A stretch of DNA of 64,000 nt from Paenibacillus harenae DSM 16969. Its GTDB lineage: Bacteria; Bacillota; Bacilli; Paenibacillales; Paenibacillaceae. Position 1 is the stretch's first letter. Each line of letters begins with the position of its first letter. Made by a program: the position numbers and the translations under genes. Where the stretch lies: the NCBI RefSeq assembly GCF_000422465.1, contig NZ_KE383845.1:232241-296240 (forward strand), written 5' to 3'. Below the pieces are notes generated by a model. The model was not told where the DNA came from. It did not search any database and saw only the letters and a program-made list of their open reading frames with translations. Positions 9,942 to 18,259 of the stretch are shown piece after piece.

Positions 9942-11057
9942 ATGCGTAAAAAAAGAGTGCTCCTGCTCTCTGAAGGCTTTGGCTCCGGTCATACGCAGGC
10001 TGCTTATGCGCTCGCAGTCGGATTAAAGCAGCTATGTCCGGGTATACAGACCCGCGTCATTGAGCTTGGAAAATTCCTCAACCCGGTGATTGGCCCTTTA
10101 ATCATGTCCGCATACCGCAAAACCGTGAGCAGACAGCCGAAGATGGTAGGCCTTATGTACCGCAGCAACTATAAAAAATCGCTCAACCGTTTCACGCAGC
10201 TTGCGCTTCACCGTATGTTTTATACCCAAACCTCCCAGGTTATATCCCAGCTGAAGCCGGAAGTGATCGTCTGCACCCATCCCGTTCCGAATGCAGTCGT
10301 CGCTCGCCTGAAGCGTTTAGGATTGGACATGCCGCTTTATACGCTCATCACCGATTACGACGCGCACGGTTCCTGGGTCAATAAGGAGGTTGATAAATAT
10401 CTTGTCTCCACATCGCTCGTGAAGGAGCGGCTGCTGGAGAAGGGCGTCTCCGAAGACAGGGTTGAAGTTACGGGCATTCCCGTGCATCCGAACTTCTGGC
10501 ATACATACGATAAAGAAGAAGTACGCAAGCAGCTTCATTTAAAGCCGATGCCGACAGTACTTGTCATGGGCGGCGGCTGGGGAATTATGTACGAGGATAA
10601 CGCGCTGGAATATATGACCAAATGGCGCGAGAGCACTCAGCTTATCTATTGCGTCGGAACGAATGAGAAGATGCGCGAGAAGATGCTTGCCGATCCGCTC
10701 TTCCAGCATCCGAACATTCATGTGCTCGGCTTCACCCGCGAGGTCAATAAATGGATGGACGCATCCGATCTATTGGTAACGAAGCCGGGGGGCATGACCT
10801 GCACGGAGGGAATGAGCAAGGGAATACCGATGCTGTTCTACGAGCCGATTCCCGGACAAGAAGAACAGAATTGCGAATACTTCATTAATCACGGATTTGG
10901 CGAAATGCTCGATTCGAACGATACCGTTGACCGTTGGTTCTCGCTCATCCATGAGCCGTACGCCTCCGGCCAGTTCAGAGACAGCTTGTTGACAAAGCGA
11001 AATCAACAATACAACCCGAAGAATTGTCCGAACGCCGTCCTGCGACTCATGCAGTGA
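9942..11057 (+). CDS. MGDG-synthase/UgtP-type glycosyltransferase (GT28)
   Basis: Likely transfers a hexose from a UDP-sugar to diacylglycerol, making membrane glycolipids. The 371 residues begin with LLLSEGFGSGHTQAA (GSGH acceptor loop of the family), and continue with the MGDG synthase N-terminal domain (about residues 15-165). A GT28-type C-terminal domain carries VMGGGWG and the donor-site motif TKPGGMTCTEG. The protein is cytoplasmic and presumably membrane-associated. I chose the ATG at 9942, 4-5 bases after GGTGG; an in-frame GTG lies four codons upstream. Glycolipids of this type anchor lipoteichoic acid in relatives. Other GT28-type lipid glycosyltransferase activity is possible. Confidence 0.87.
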   Translation: MRKKRVLLLSEGFGSGHTQAAYALAVGLKQLCPGIQTRVIELGKFLNPVIGPLIMSAYRKTVSRQPKMVGLMYRSNYKKSLNRFTQLALHRMFYTQTSQVISQLKPEVIVCTHPVPNAVVARLKRLGLDMPLYTLITDYDAHGSWVNKEVDKYLVSTSLVKERLLEKGVSEDRVEVTGIPVHPNFWHTYDKEEVRKQLHLKPMPTVLVMGGGWGIMYEDNALEYMTKWRESTQLIYCVGTNEKMREKMLADPLFQHPNIHVLGFTREVNKWMDASDLLVTKPGGMTCTEGMSKGIPMLFYEPIPGQEEQNCEYFINHGFGEMLDSNDTVDRWFSLIHEPYASGQFRDSLLTKRNQQYNPKNCPNAVLRLMQ

Positions 11058-11137
11058 CGGCTGTCTTATTCATTCAGGTTAGCATAATTTGCATGCCCTT
11101 ATCCACATAGTATATATGATGAAGGGAGCTGTTTACG

Positions 11138-12556
11138 ATGAGTTCACGATTAGCCGACGGCAAAACCATTATTTTGAGGCTTGAGATCGATACGAACCGC
11201 GCCCAATTTGGCCGGGCAGCTACCGCCATAGAGCAGGCTAAAGGCGACATCATCGCGATCGATGTCATACATACGGATAAAAATAAAAGCATTCGCGACT
11301 TAACCGTCAAAATTACGGAGCAAGGCGCCGCAGAACGGCTAACCGCCGTCCTTCAAACGGTGCCCGGCATCCGGCTGCTCCATATTTCCGACCGGACGTT
11401 CCTGCTTCATCTCGGCGGTAAAATCTCCATCCAGCCCAAAACGCCGATTCAAAACCGCGACGACTTGTCGCGCGTATATACGCCTGAAGTTGCCAGAGTG
11501 TGCCAGGCGATTTATGAAGAGCCGTCTAAAGCCTATACGCTTACAATAAAGAGAAATACGGTCGCCGTCGTATCGGATGGAAGCGCCGTTCTCGGCCTTG
11601 GCAATATCGGCCCCTACGCCGCCATGCCCGTCATGGAGGGAAAGGCCATGCTGTTCAAGCAATTTGCCGATGTGGATGCTTTTCCGATCTGCCTGGATAC
11701 GCAGGATACCGAGGAAATCATTAAGGCTGTCAAAAACCTGGCCCCCGCCTTCGGCGGCATCAACCTGGAGGATATCTCCGCCCCTCGCTGCTTTGAGATC
11801 GAGGAAAGGCTGAGACAGGAGCTTGATATTCCCGTCTTCCACGACGACCAGCACGGAACGGCGGTCGTGCTCTATGCGGGATTGCTCAATGCGCTTAAGC
11901 TGACGGAGCGAAGCCTGAGCGAAGCGCGCATCGTCATTTGCGGGATCGGGGCGGCGGGAACCGCCTGCACGAAGATGCTGCTTGCCGGCGGGGCGCAGCA
12001 TATCATCGGAGTCGACCGCGATGGAATCCTGACCTCTGAGCGCAGCTACGATAATCCGGTCTGGCAATGGTACGCGAACCATACAAATCCGGAGCGCCGC
12101 AGCGGCGGTCTGGCCGACGCGCTCGTCGGCGCAGACGTATTCATCGGCGTTTCCGCCGGCGGCCTGTTAACAAGGGAGCATATCGAGACGATGGCGAAGG
12201 ATCCTATCGTATTTGCGATGGCAAATCCGGAACCGGAAATCCGGCCAGAGCTTGCGGAGGATATTGTAGCGGTATTTGCTACGGGAAGATCCGACTATCC
12301 GAATCAAATCAATAATGTACTTTGCTTCCCGGGTATTTTCCGCGGCGCCTTGGACAGCAGGGCTGCGACGATTAATGAAGAGATGAAGCTTGCGGCGGCG
12401 GAAGCGATCGCAGCGGTCATCAGCGATGATGAGCTCAATCGCTTGTACATCGTGCCAAGCGTCTTCAACACCCGAGTCGTCGAGGAGGTTCGCCGCCGCG
12501 TTATCCAAGCCGCCCAGCAAAGCGGCGTTTCCCGCCGGCAAATTCGAGGCGAATAG
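11138..12556 (+). CDS. NAD(P)-dependent malic enzyme with N-terminal ACT domain
   Basis: Oxidatively decarboxylates malate to pyruvate. The 472 residues start with an ACT domain (about 11-90), a small-molecule sensor, joined to the malic enzyme catalytic domain. The likely catalytic Tyr is at 114 (RVYTPEV), Lys at 169-174 (GKAMLFK), the metal-binding FHDDQHGTA at 235-242, and the dinucleotide fold GIGAAG at 269-274. A GAAGGGAG ribosome binding site precedes the ATG. The ACT-fused architecture is found in Gram-positive malic enzymes; the amino acid or other ligand sensed is unknown. It is a single-gene unit ending in a strong terminator. Confidence 0.93.
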   Translation: MSSRLADGKTIILRLEIDTNRAQFGRAATAIEQAKGDIIAIDVIHTDKNKSIRDLTVKITEQGAAERLTAVLQTVPGIRLLHISDRTFLLHLGGKISIQPKTPIQNRDDLSRVYTPEVARVCQAIYEEPSKAYTLTIKRNTVAVVSDGSAVLGLGNIGPYAAMPVMEGKAMLFKQFADVDAFPICLDTQDTEEIIKAVKNLAPAFGGINLEDISAPRCFEIEERLRQELDIPVFHDDQHGTAVVLYAGLLNALKLTERSLSEARIVICGIGAAGTACTKMLLAGGAQHIIGVDRDGILTSERSYDNPVWQWYANHTNPERRSGGLADALVGADVFIGVSAGGLLTREHIETMAKDPIVFAMANPEPEIRPELAEDIVAVFATGRSDYPNQINNVLCFPGIFRGALDSRAATINEEMKLAAAEAIAAVISDDELNRLYIVPSVFNTRVVEEVRRRVIQAAQQSGVSRRQIRGE

Positions 12557-12572
12557 CGCTGCCTGTCATAAA

Positions 12573-12620
12573 CCCGCCGCTTGCTTACGGATATTTCCGC
12601 AGGCCGGCGGCTTTTTTTTT
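12573..12620 (+). terminator. Rho-independent terminator of the malic enzyme gene
   Basis: A GC-rich hairpin (CCGCCGCTTGC with GCAGGCCGGCGG, one bulge) runs directly into a tract of nine T about 50 bases after the stop. Confidence 0.85.
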
Positions 12621-12836
12621 CATCTATAAGCAGAAACGGAATTTATAAATAGATTGAAACCATTAAGCGGCGCGTTTCGTATTCGTTCATATGAACTAGA
12701 TCACAAATAAAGCGATATCATATTTTGACAAAATCAGCCTCGACTGCTGCAGATCCGTATGTCAAACAACTTGCCTTGTCCCTGGCTCTTTACACAAAAG
12801 ACATGACACCTATCATATTTTTAAGCGAATTAATTA
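12621..12836. other. Intergenic stretch without a recognisable gene
   Basis: This AT-rich interval lies between the malic enzyme terminator and the promoter of the VTT gene. I see no reading frame with a ribosome binding site and no clear hairpin. Confidence 0.6.
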
Positions 12837-12845
12837 TGCTATAAT
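12837..12845 (+). promoter_or_regulatory. Extended -10 promoter of the VTT-domain gene
   Basis: TGcTATAAT is a full extended -10 element about 95 bases before the gene start. The -35 region is poor, as is usual for this promoter type. Confidence 0.5.
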
Positions 12846-12940
12846 TAACTTCAAAGCGCCGGCGGCGCTCAGCTAAATCATTCAACAAGCTCGTTAAGCA
12901 GGCTTATGTGCAGGCTAGTTGACGGAAAAGGAGCCTGGTA

Positions 12941-13567
12941 ATGTTTCAATCTGTCGTTGATTTTTTAAAGGACTTTGGGCCTTGGGGGCTAGTTATTCAT
13001 TCCTTTCTGGATGCCATCATATTCCCGATCCCTGCCTTTTTTCTCCAGGTATCATTAAGCATTCTCAATCCTTCAACAGCGCTTTGGCTTGCGACCGTCG
13101 GATATATCGCCTGCCTTCTTGGCACGCCCGTCGGATACTATCTTGGGAAAATCATGGGCAAATCCGTCCTGTATAAGTTTCTAAAGAAAGAATGGATCGA
13201 CGCCGCTACGGATCGATTTCAGAAGAATGGCGAAGCGGCCATCCTCATCGGCTCCTTCACGCCAATTCCGTTTAAAGTGTTTACGATTTTGTCCGGCTGC
13301 TTGAATTTCCCGTTATGGCGTTTGATCGGATATGCGGCTATAGGACGCGGCCTCAAGTTTTATATCGTAGGTTTATTGTTCTATCTCTACGGTCAGGCTG
13401 CCGAAAGCATGGTTAAGGATGTTTCCTTGTACATTTTCATTGGCGCGGTTCCCGTTATCGTAATCTTCCTGCTCCTGCGGAAGAGGTCCCGCAAGAAAAA
13501 AGAACTCGCATCGAAGGCAGATCAACAGCAGCAGCAACAAGAAGAATCGATCCGTATAGGCTCATAA
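12941..13567 (+). CDS. VTT-domain (DedA/SNARE-associated, YqaA-like) membrane protein
   Basis: Polytopic inner membrane protein of 208 residues. The VTT core is recognisable by a hydrophobic N-terminus, the G(T)PVGYYLGK segment near residue 65, the FTPIPFKVFTILSG re-entrant motif around 106-119, and two further membrane helices at about 140-155 and 165-182. Family members are linked to lipid scrambling and membrane homeostasis. The C-terminus ends in a basic stretch and a polar glutamine run (QQQQQ) that is probably disordered. AAAGGAG precedes the ATG. It is monocistronic between two terminators. Confidence 0.85.
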   Translation: MFQSVVDFLKDFGPWGLVIHSFLDAIIFPIPAFFLQVSLSILNPSTALWLATVGYIACLLGTPVGYYLGKIMGKSVLYKFLKKEWIDAATDRFQKNGEAAILIGSFTPIPFKVFTILSGCLNFPLWRLIGYAAIGRGLKFYIVGLLFYLYGQAAESMVKDVSLYIFIGAVPVIVIFLLLRKRSRKKKELASKADQQQQQQEESIRIGS

Positions 13568-13571
13568 CATC

Positions 13572-13610
13572 AGGAAGGCCGGGCAGCATAACAGCTGACC
13601 GGCCTTTCTT
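13572..13610 (+). terminator. Terminator of the VTT gene, possibly shared by both strands
   Basis: AGGAAGGCCGG pairs with CCGGCCTTTCTT around a 16-base loop, lying between two convergent genes. The T-rich ending favours the plus strand. Confidence 0.75.
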
Positions 13611-13628
13611 GCAGTTATGTGTTTCGGA

Positions 13629-14495
13629 TTACAATGCGCTGCCGCCGTACAGGAAGCGGAACTCCCAATGCGTGCCTTCGATGTCGCTTATCTTGACACC
13701 GCCGCTTTCTTTCGAATAAGTATGAAGAACCTTGCCGCCGCCCAAATAGATCCCGTCATGAGTAATCATCGCTTCCACTTTATTGATGCCGGCATAGGAT
13801 GAAGACTTCGAGCCTTTATAGGACATGAAGAAAATCAGATCGCCCCGCTGCAGCTGGCGCCAGTCTGCCTTGACTGTACCTTTGTTCTTCACATAGGCTC
13901 CCTGCTGACGGGAATCAGCCGGCAGCGTCAGACCTGCTCCGTCTTTAAAAGCTTGTCTGACAAAATCGGAGCAATCAAAGGTTGTTGTCGTGCTGCGGCT
14001 GGAGCCGTACTCATACGGGGTGCCCAAATACTTCAGGCCGGCAGCAATGACCTTCTCAACCGTTTGAACTGGTTCTGCCGCATCTCCCGCATTGCCGCCC
14101 GATCCGCTTCCCCCGCTTTCCGAGCCTCCGGTATTGCCGGACCCGCCGTCTGCCGCCGTTCCGCTAACCGCAATATATTTTGGGTTCGAGCTTACATAAC
14201 CGCGGACTCCGCTGCCATCCTGCACTTCATACCAGTAGCTGTTCGGTTTGGAAAGAACGAGCACTTTCTCGTCTTTTTTCAAATAACGCATAAAGGTTCC
14301 CGATGTTGAAGCCGACTTGCGGAATGAGACGGAAGCTTTAATTACAGCGTTCGTATTTTGGAGAATCGGCTTTGAAACGCCTGATTGTACTTCAGCAGCC
14401 TGAGCGGCTAATGCAGCGGGTACCGAAATCGAACTAAAGAGCAATGCGGCCGATAAAGTTGCTGTTGCGATCCTCTGCTTCACGGTATTACACAT
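13629..14495 (-). CDS. Secreted SH3-domain NlpC/P60 cell-wall hydrolase
   Basis: A 288-residue exported peptidoglycan endopeptidase. A signal peptide (about residues 1-32, ending AALAAQA) is followed by a bacterial SH3 domain (about 50-112), a glycine/serine-rich linker (about 115-140) and a C-terminal NlpC/P60 domain. Its catalytic Cys is in FDCSDF (Cys175) and His in ITHDGIY (His246), with a third polar residue at His258 (KVLH). I chose the ATG at 14495, which follows CAGGAGGCGG; 26 codons upstream in frame have no export signal. Family enzymes cut the D-glutamyl to diamino acid bond of peptides in the wall during growth or division. Confidence 0.92.
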   Translation of the reverse strand: MCNTVKQRIATATLSAALLFSSISVPAALAAQAAEVQSGVSKPILQNTNAVIKASVSFRKSASTSGTFMRYLKKDEKVLVLSKPNSYWYEVQDGSGVRGYVSSNPKYIAVSGTAADGGSGNTGGSESGGSGSGGNAGDAAEPVQTVEKVIAAGLKYLGTPYEYGSSRSTTTTFDCSDFVRQAFKDGAGLTLPADSRQQGAYVKNKGTVKADWRQLQRGDLIFFMSYKGSKSSSYAGINKVEAMITHDGIYLGGGKVLHTYSKESGGVKISDIEGTHWEFRFLYGGSAL

Positions 14496-14648
14496 TTCAT
14501 CCGCCTCCTGAGTTGGAAAGAGTGCTTGTCTTACAGTTCCTGATCTCATTGTAATTTCGACGGGAACAGACATGTATCGCCCATCGTACCTAATTGCTAT
14601 TTTGTCAAATCGGGAGCGGAGACGTATTCATCGGCTGTAAATAAATGC

Positions 14649-14680
14649 AAAAAAAGCATCCCCTCATAAAAGATGCCTTT
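14649..14680 (-). terminator. Terminator of the cation efflux gene
   Basis: AAAGGCATC pairs with GATGCTTT across a short loop and a run of seven T follows on the minus strand. It lies about 150 bases past the stop of the cation efflux gene, so an untranslated tail is implied. Confidence 0.65.
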
Positions 14681-14831
14681 CCGACTACTCCTATATATAA
14701 ACGGATCTTGAAATTTGCCATTGATAAGGCTCTGCACAGCCAATTAGGTCAAATAGCTCACTCAAGCATTCAAAACGAAAGTCCTATAATATTTCCGAAA
14801 GCGTTATATTTGGAAACAATTACCGCTTATT

Positions 14832-15767
14832 CTACTGTTCTTTACCGGCTGTTGTTTCATTATTTTCAACGATTTCGTGAGGCTCCACATGGACATGCAC
14901 GCTCATGATATTATGCTTGCGTCCCATACGAGTCTCAATCTCGTCGCTTATTCGATGGCTTTCGATTAATGTCAGCTCCGGATCGACCTGCACGATTACA
15001 TCTACGAGCACATGACTGCCGTGTACCCGGGCTTTAATGTCCTTGATCGATTTGACGCCCTTCGTCTTCTCAATGGTGGACCGCATCGTAGTCAGTTCAT
15101 TCTCGTCAAACCCGTCCGTCAAGGCATGTGTGGAACTATAGAAAATTTCCCAAGCCGTCTTGCAAATAATCGCGCCTACGGCAAGAGCGGCTACCGGATC
15201 CAGCCAAGGCAATCCGAATTGGGCGCCTATTATGCCAATCGCCGCGCCTGTACTGACGAGCGCATCGGAGAGATTATCTTTGGCCGCCGCGAGCAAGGCT
15301 TGATTATTAATGCGAATCGCGAGCCTACGATTATAGAAGTACACGCCGGCCATACATAATGCCGCGAACAGGGCGACCCACGCCGAAGTCAGATCCGGAA
15401 CCTGATGCTCGGGAGAAAATAACGATTTGACCGCGCTGATCAATACCTGGATGCCGACTGTCGCCATAATGAACGAGGCAATGAGAGCCGCAATCGTTTC
15501 CGCGCGAAAATGGCCGTACGGATGATCCTTGTCCGGCGGCTTCTGCGATATGCGCAGCCCGATTAATACGGCTGCGGATGCTACGATATCGGTCAGATTG
15601 TTGAATCCGTCCGCCACAAGAGCGCCCGACACAAACCAGTAACCGGCGATCAGTTTCAGCGCCGACAGCACCAAATATGCGCAGATACTAACCCAGGCGC
15701 CCTTCTCGCCTTGTTTAATTTCATCATACTGATTCAGTTTCAATACCCTCCCAAGCAATAAAAACAT
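14832..15767 (-). CDS. Cation diffusion facilitator (CDF) family transporter
   Basis: Proton-coupled efflux of divalent metals, 311 residues. About six membrane helices occupy residues 20-215, with the metal-site segment DGFNNLTD near 52-59 and HPYGHFRAE near 82-90, as in manganese/iron-type members. The cytoplasmic C-terminal domain (about 220-305) carries VHGSHVLVDV and MSVHVHVEPHE. The start is uncertain: the ATG at 15767 has no ribosome binding site, while GGGAGGG lies a few codons downstream before a non-ATG codon (CTG or TTG, giving a protein about 8-10 residues shorter). Substrate is inferred only from motif type; no metal-binding regulator is adjacent. Confidence 0.88.
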   Translation of the reverse strand: MFLLLGRVLKLNQYDEIKQGEKGAWVSICAYLVLSALKLIAGYWFVSGALVADGFNNLTDIVASAAVLIGLRISQKPPDKDHPYGHFRAETIAALIASFIMATVGIQVLISAVKSLFSPEHQVPDLTSAWVALFAALCMAGVYFYNRRLAIRINNQALLAAAKDNLSDALVSTGAAIGIIGAQFGLPWLDPVAALAVGAIICKTAWEIFYSSTHALTDGFDENELTTMRSTIEKTKGVKSIKDIKARVHGSHVLVDVIVQVDPELTLIESHRISDEIETRMGRKHNIMSVHVHVEPHEIVENNETTAGKEQ

Positions 15768-16012
15768 AGGTTTTCTAAAATTTCCATTTCCGAGTAACTT
15801 AACGGTATCATACCCGATCGCACCGATGTGGGTCTAGAGAAACAGTGTTGACCGGATGCGCACTTTTATGGACAAAGGCAACAATTCATTCGTTTTTTAG
15901 ATCGAAAGCCGGGAGTTCCTTAGCAAGTCATCTTATTAATTTCCCTGTTTTCATGCATTCCTATACATGCGGAAGGTAGGCTGCCGAAGCATGCTTTCGC
16001 CGGTCCCGACGG

Positions 16013-16054
16013 CAAAAAGCAGCGCGCACGCCCGGAAGAGCGTGCACACTGCTT
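16013..16054 (-). terminator. Terminator of the iron-siderophore binding protein gene
   Basis: AGCAGcgcGCACGC pairs with GCGTGCacaCTGCTT, followed on the minus strand by a short T run, 12 bases after the stop. Confidence 0.85.
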
Positions 16055-16065
16055 CATTCTCAAAG

Positions 16066-17064
16066 CTATTGGATTTCGTAAATGTCGTATAACTCGTCAA
16101 GCATCAGATTAGCCGCGATAACGCCGCCAGCCGTATTCCAGATGGCATCGTTCACACGTTTCGCTTTATTATTTTTCACGACCTCCAGACTCTGCCACAA
16201 CGGATCCTTCAGCATTTCCTGTTCCATAGCATTTCCCTTACCGTCGCCGGTATCATACGTGAAGTAGAACAGCAGATCCGCATCTACCTCAGGAAGGCGT
16301 TCTTTCGTAATTTCTTCAACAAAGGTATCTTTATATTTCTGATTTTCGGGACGGGTAATGCCGAGCTTATTGAATATCACGCCTGTAAAAGTATCTTGCA
16401 AATAAATACGCGTCTTGCCTGCCATGAAGCGAACGACCGATACCTTCTGGTTCAGCTTATCGCCTGCCTTCTCCTTGAAGTCTGCAGTGCGGCCGTCGAA
16501 GTCGGCAATCACCTTGTCGCCTTCAGCCGTTCTGCCGAGCGCTTCCGCATACAGCTTGAAGTTAGTTTGCCACTCGCCGCGCAGCGTCTCTGAGAATACG
16601 GTCGGCGCGATGGCATTAAGCTGATCGAATACCTTCTCCTGACGCATTTTGTTGCCGATAATAAGGTCCGGCTTCAGGCTCGCGATCAATTCCAGGTTCG
16701 GCTGGCTCTCATCGCCGACTACCGTGACGCCCTCCATGTCCGCTTTGATGTGCTCGTACCACGGGTCGCCCGTCCACGATCTGACTGCTCCTACCGGTTT
16801 TACGCCTAAGGCAAGCAATGCTTCCGTGCCTTCGTTCGTCAGGATGACGACACGCGATGGTGTTCCGGTTATATTAGCATCGCCCATTGCATGAGTAACC
16901 TTCCGTGCTTCGCTTGTCTCAGGAGCGGCGGATTCCGATGGGCTTCCCGTATTTGCGTTGTTGTTGACGTCGGCGCTCTGACCGCATCCGGTAACGAGGA
17001 CCGCGAGCGACAGCAGGGCAGCTGATGCCGTAAAGGTAAATTTTTGCTTCAAAGCTTGTAACAT
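16066..17064 (-). CDS. Iron-siderophore ABC transporter substrate-binding lipoprotein
   Basis: A 332-residue lipoprotein of the FhuD/FepB/YfiY class. The signal peptide ends in the lipobox LVTGC with the lipidated Cys at 27, then a serine/asparagine-rich linker precedes the periplasmic-binding fold (about 55-330). The usual opening VVILTNEGTEALLALGVKPVG of this class and the LIASLKPDLII segment are present. It is transcribed away from the permease and ATPase genes, with two Fur-type boxes between. The pattern matches the YfiY-YfiZ-YfhA-YusV hydroxamate siderophore importer of Bacillus, but the actual ligand cannot be read from sequence. Confidence 0.92.
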   Translation of the reverse strand: MLQALKQKFTFTASAALLSLAVLVTGCGQSADVNNNANTGSPSESAAPETSEARKVTHAMGDANITGTPSRVVILTNEGTEALLALGVKPVGAVRSWTGDPWYEHIKADMEGVTVVGDESQPNLELIASLKPDLIIGNKMRQEKVFDQLNAIAPTVFSETLRGEWQTNFKLYAEALGRTAEGDKVIADFDGRTADFKEKAGDKLNQKVSVVRFMAGKTRIYLQDTFTGVIFNKLGITRPENQKYKDTFVEEITKERLPEVDADLLFYFTYDTGDGKGNAMEQEMLKDPLWQSLEVVKNNKAKRVNDAIWNTAGGVIAANLMLDELYDIYEIQ

Positions 17065-17085
17065 TGTTGAACTCCCCTTCTCAGT

Positions 17086-17100
17086 TGAAAATCATTCTCA
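17086..17100. promoter_or_regulatory. Fur box upstream of the siderophore-binding protein gene
   Basis: TGAAAATCATTCTCA matches the 7-1-7 Fur consensus TGATAATNATTATCA with three mismatches. It lies between the minus-strand promoter and the ribosome binding site, where bound Fur would block transcription. Confidence 0.75.
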
Positions 17101-17116
17101 AACTATCTCAAACGAA

Positions 17117-17145
17117 ACTATAACAGGGGGCTGTTCCTATGTCAA
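17117..17145 (-). promoter_or_regulatory. Sigma-A promoter of the siderophore-binding protein gene
   Basis: On the minus strand TTGACA is followed after 17 bases by TATAGT, with a Fur box about 17 bases beyond the -10. Confidence 0.75.
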
Positions 17146-17153
17146 TCCTAAAG

Positions 17154-17168
17154 TGATAATGATTTTCA
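17154..17168. promoter_or_regulatory. Fur box in front of the permease operon
   Basis: TGATAATGATTTTCA fits the 7-1-7 Fur consensus with two mismatches and sits 6 bases before the -35 of the plus-strand promoter. Confidence 0.85.
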
Positions 17169-17174
17169 GATTCA

Positions 17175-17203
17175 TTGACACTGCCGGACTCATCCCATAC
17201 AAT
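17175..17203 (+). promoter_or_regulatory. Sigma-A promoter of the siderophore permease operon
   Basis: TTGACA and TACAAT separated by 17 bases, ending 45 bases before the first permease gene. It lies next to the upstream Fur box, so both arms of the divergent locus appear iron-repressed. Confidence 0.75.
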
Positions 17204-17248
17204 GTTCAGTAGTTATTAATTGTTTATTTACTTGGGAATGAGGAAGTC

Positions 17249-18259
17249 ATGGATACTACTTTACTAGCAACGCGGACTCAGAAAACCGCCGGACTGCTCG
17301 CCGGTATTCTATTAGCTGCCGCAGGCATCATATGCAGTATCGCTTTCGGGGTAACAAATATCAGCTGGCGCACGATTATTGCATCCTATACCGATTTCAA
17401 CGGCTCGCAGGAGCATCTGATCATACAAACGGCAAGAACGCCGCGCGCCCTTATTGCGGCTGCAGCGGGAGCAAGCCTGGCCGTCGCCGGTTCATTCATG
17501 CAGGGAATTACCCGCAATCCGCTGGCATCGCCCAGCATCTTCGGCATTAATGCCGGAGCCGCTTTCTTCATTGTAGTCGGCTCTGCCTTCTTCGGAGCCA
17601 GCGGTCTATCCACGTTCGCGACGCTTGCCTTCGTCGGGGCGGCATTCACCGCGGCGCTTGTCTATGTGCTTGGCTCGATTGGCAACGACGGGCTTACGCC
17701 TATCAAAATCACGCTTGCGGGAGCCGCATTAACCGCCTTCTTCTCCTCCCTCTCGCTCGGTCTTCTGCTGACGGGCGGCCAGACGTTCGATCAGGTGCTG
17801 TATTGGTTCGTCGGATCCGTAGCAGGGCGGGATATGGGCATTTTTACTGCCGCGGCGCCATATATGGGATTGGCTATGGCCGGCGCGCTTGTGCTTGCGA
17901 GGCATATGAATGTGCTCTCGCTCGGCGAGGATGTCGCCGTCGGTCTCGGACAGAAAACCGTCTATATCAAGCTTGCGGCGGGAATCGTCATTGTCCTGCT
18001 CGCCGGCGGTTCCGTCTCGATGGCGGGTCCGATCGCTTTTGTCGGCATCATTATTCCCCATTTGGTCCGTTACATGGTCGGCATCGACTATCGCTGGGTC
18101 GTTCCGTATTGCGCCGTATTCGGCGCCAACCTGCTGCTGGCCGCAGACATCGGCTCGAGATATATTTCGTTTCCGAAGGAAGTACCCGTCGGCGTCATGA
18201 CGGCTATCATCGGCGTTCCCTTCTTTGTCTACATCGCCAGAAGAGGAGGCCGTACCTAA
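17249..18259 (+). CDS. Iron-siderophore ABC transporter permease (FecCD family), first subunit
   Basis: A 336-residue polytopic permease with about nine to ten membrane helices. Family hallmarks are RTPRALIAAAAGASLAVAGS, the MQGITRNPLASPSIFG motif near residues 86-101, and the C-terminal GPIAFVGIIIPHLVRYMVG that contacts the ATPase. GAGGAAG precedes the ATG. It is the first of three co-transcribed genes; its stop is directly followed by the start of the second permease. It most resembles YfiZ-type subunits and forms a heterodimer with the next product. Confidence 0.93.
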   Translation: MDTTLLATRTQKTAGLLAGILLAAAGIICSIAFGVTNISWRTIIASYTDFNGSQEHLIIQTARTPRALIAAAAGASLAVAGSFMQGITRNPLASPSIFGINAGAAFFIVVGSAFFGASGLSTFATLAFVGAAFTAALVYVLGSIGNDGLTPIKITLAGAALTAFFSSLSLGLLLTGGQTFDQVLYWFVGSVAGRDMGIFTAAAPYMGLAMAGALVLARHMNVLSLGEDVAVGLGQKTVYIKLAAGIVIVLLAGGSVSMAGPIAFVGIIIPHLVRYMVGIDYRWVVPYCAVFGANLLLAADIGSRYISFPKEVPVGVMTAIIGVPFFVYIARRGGRT

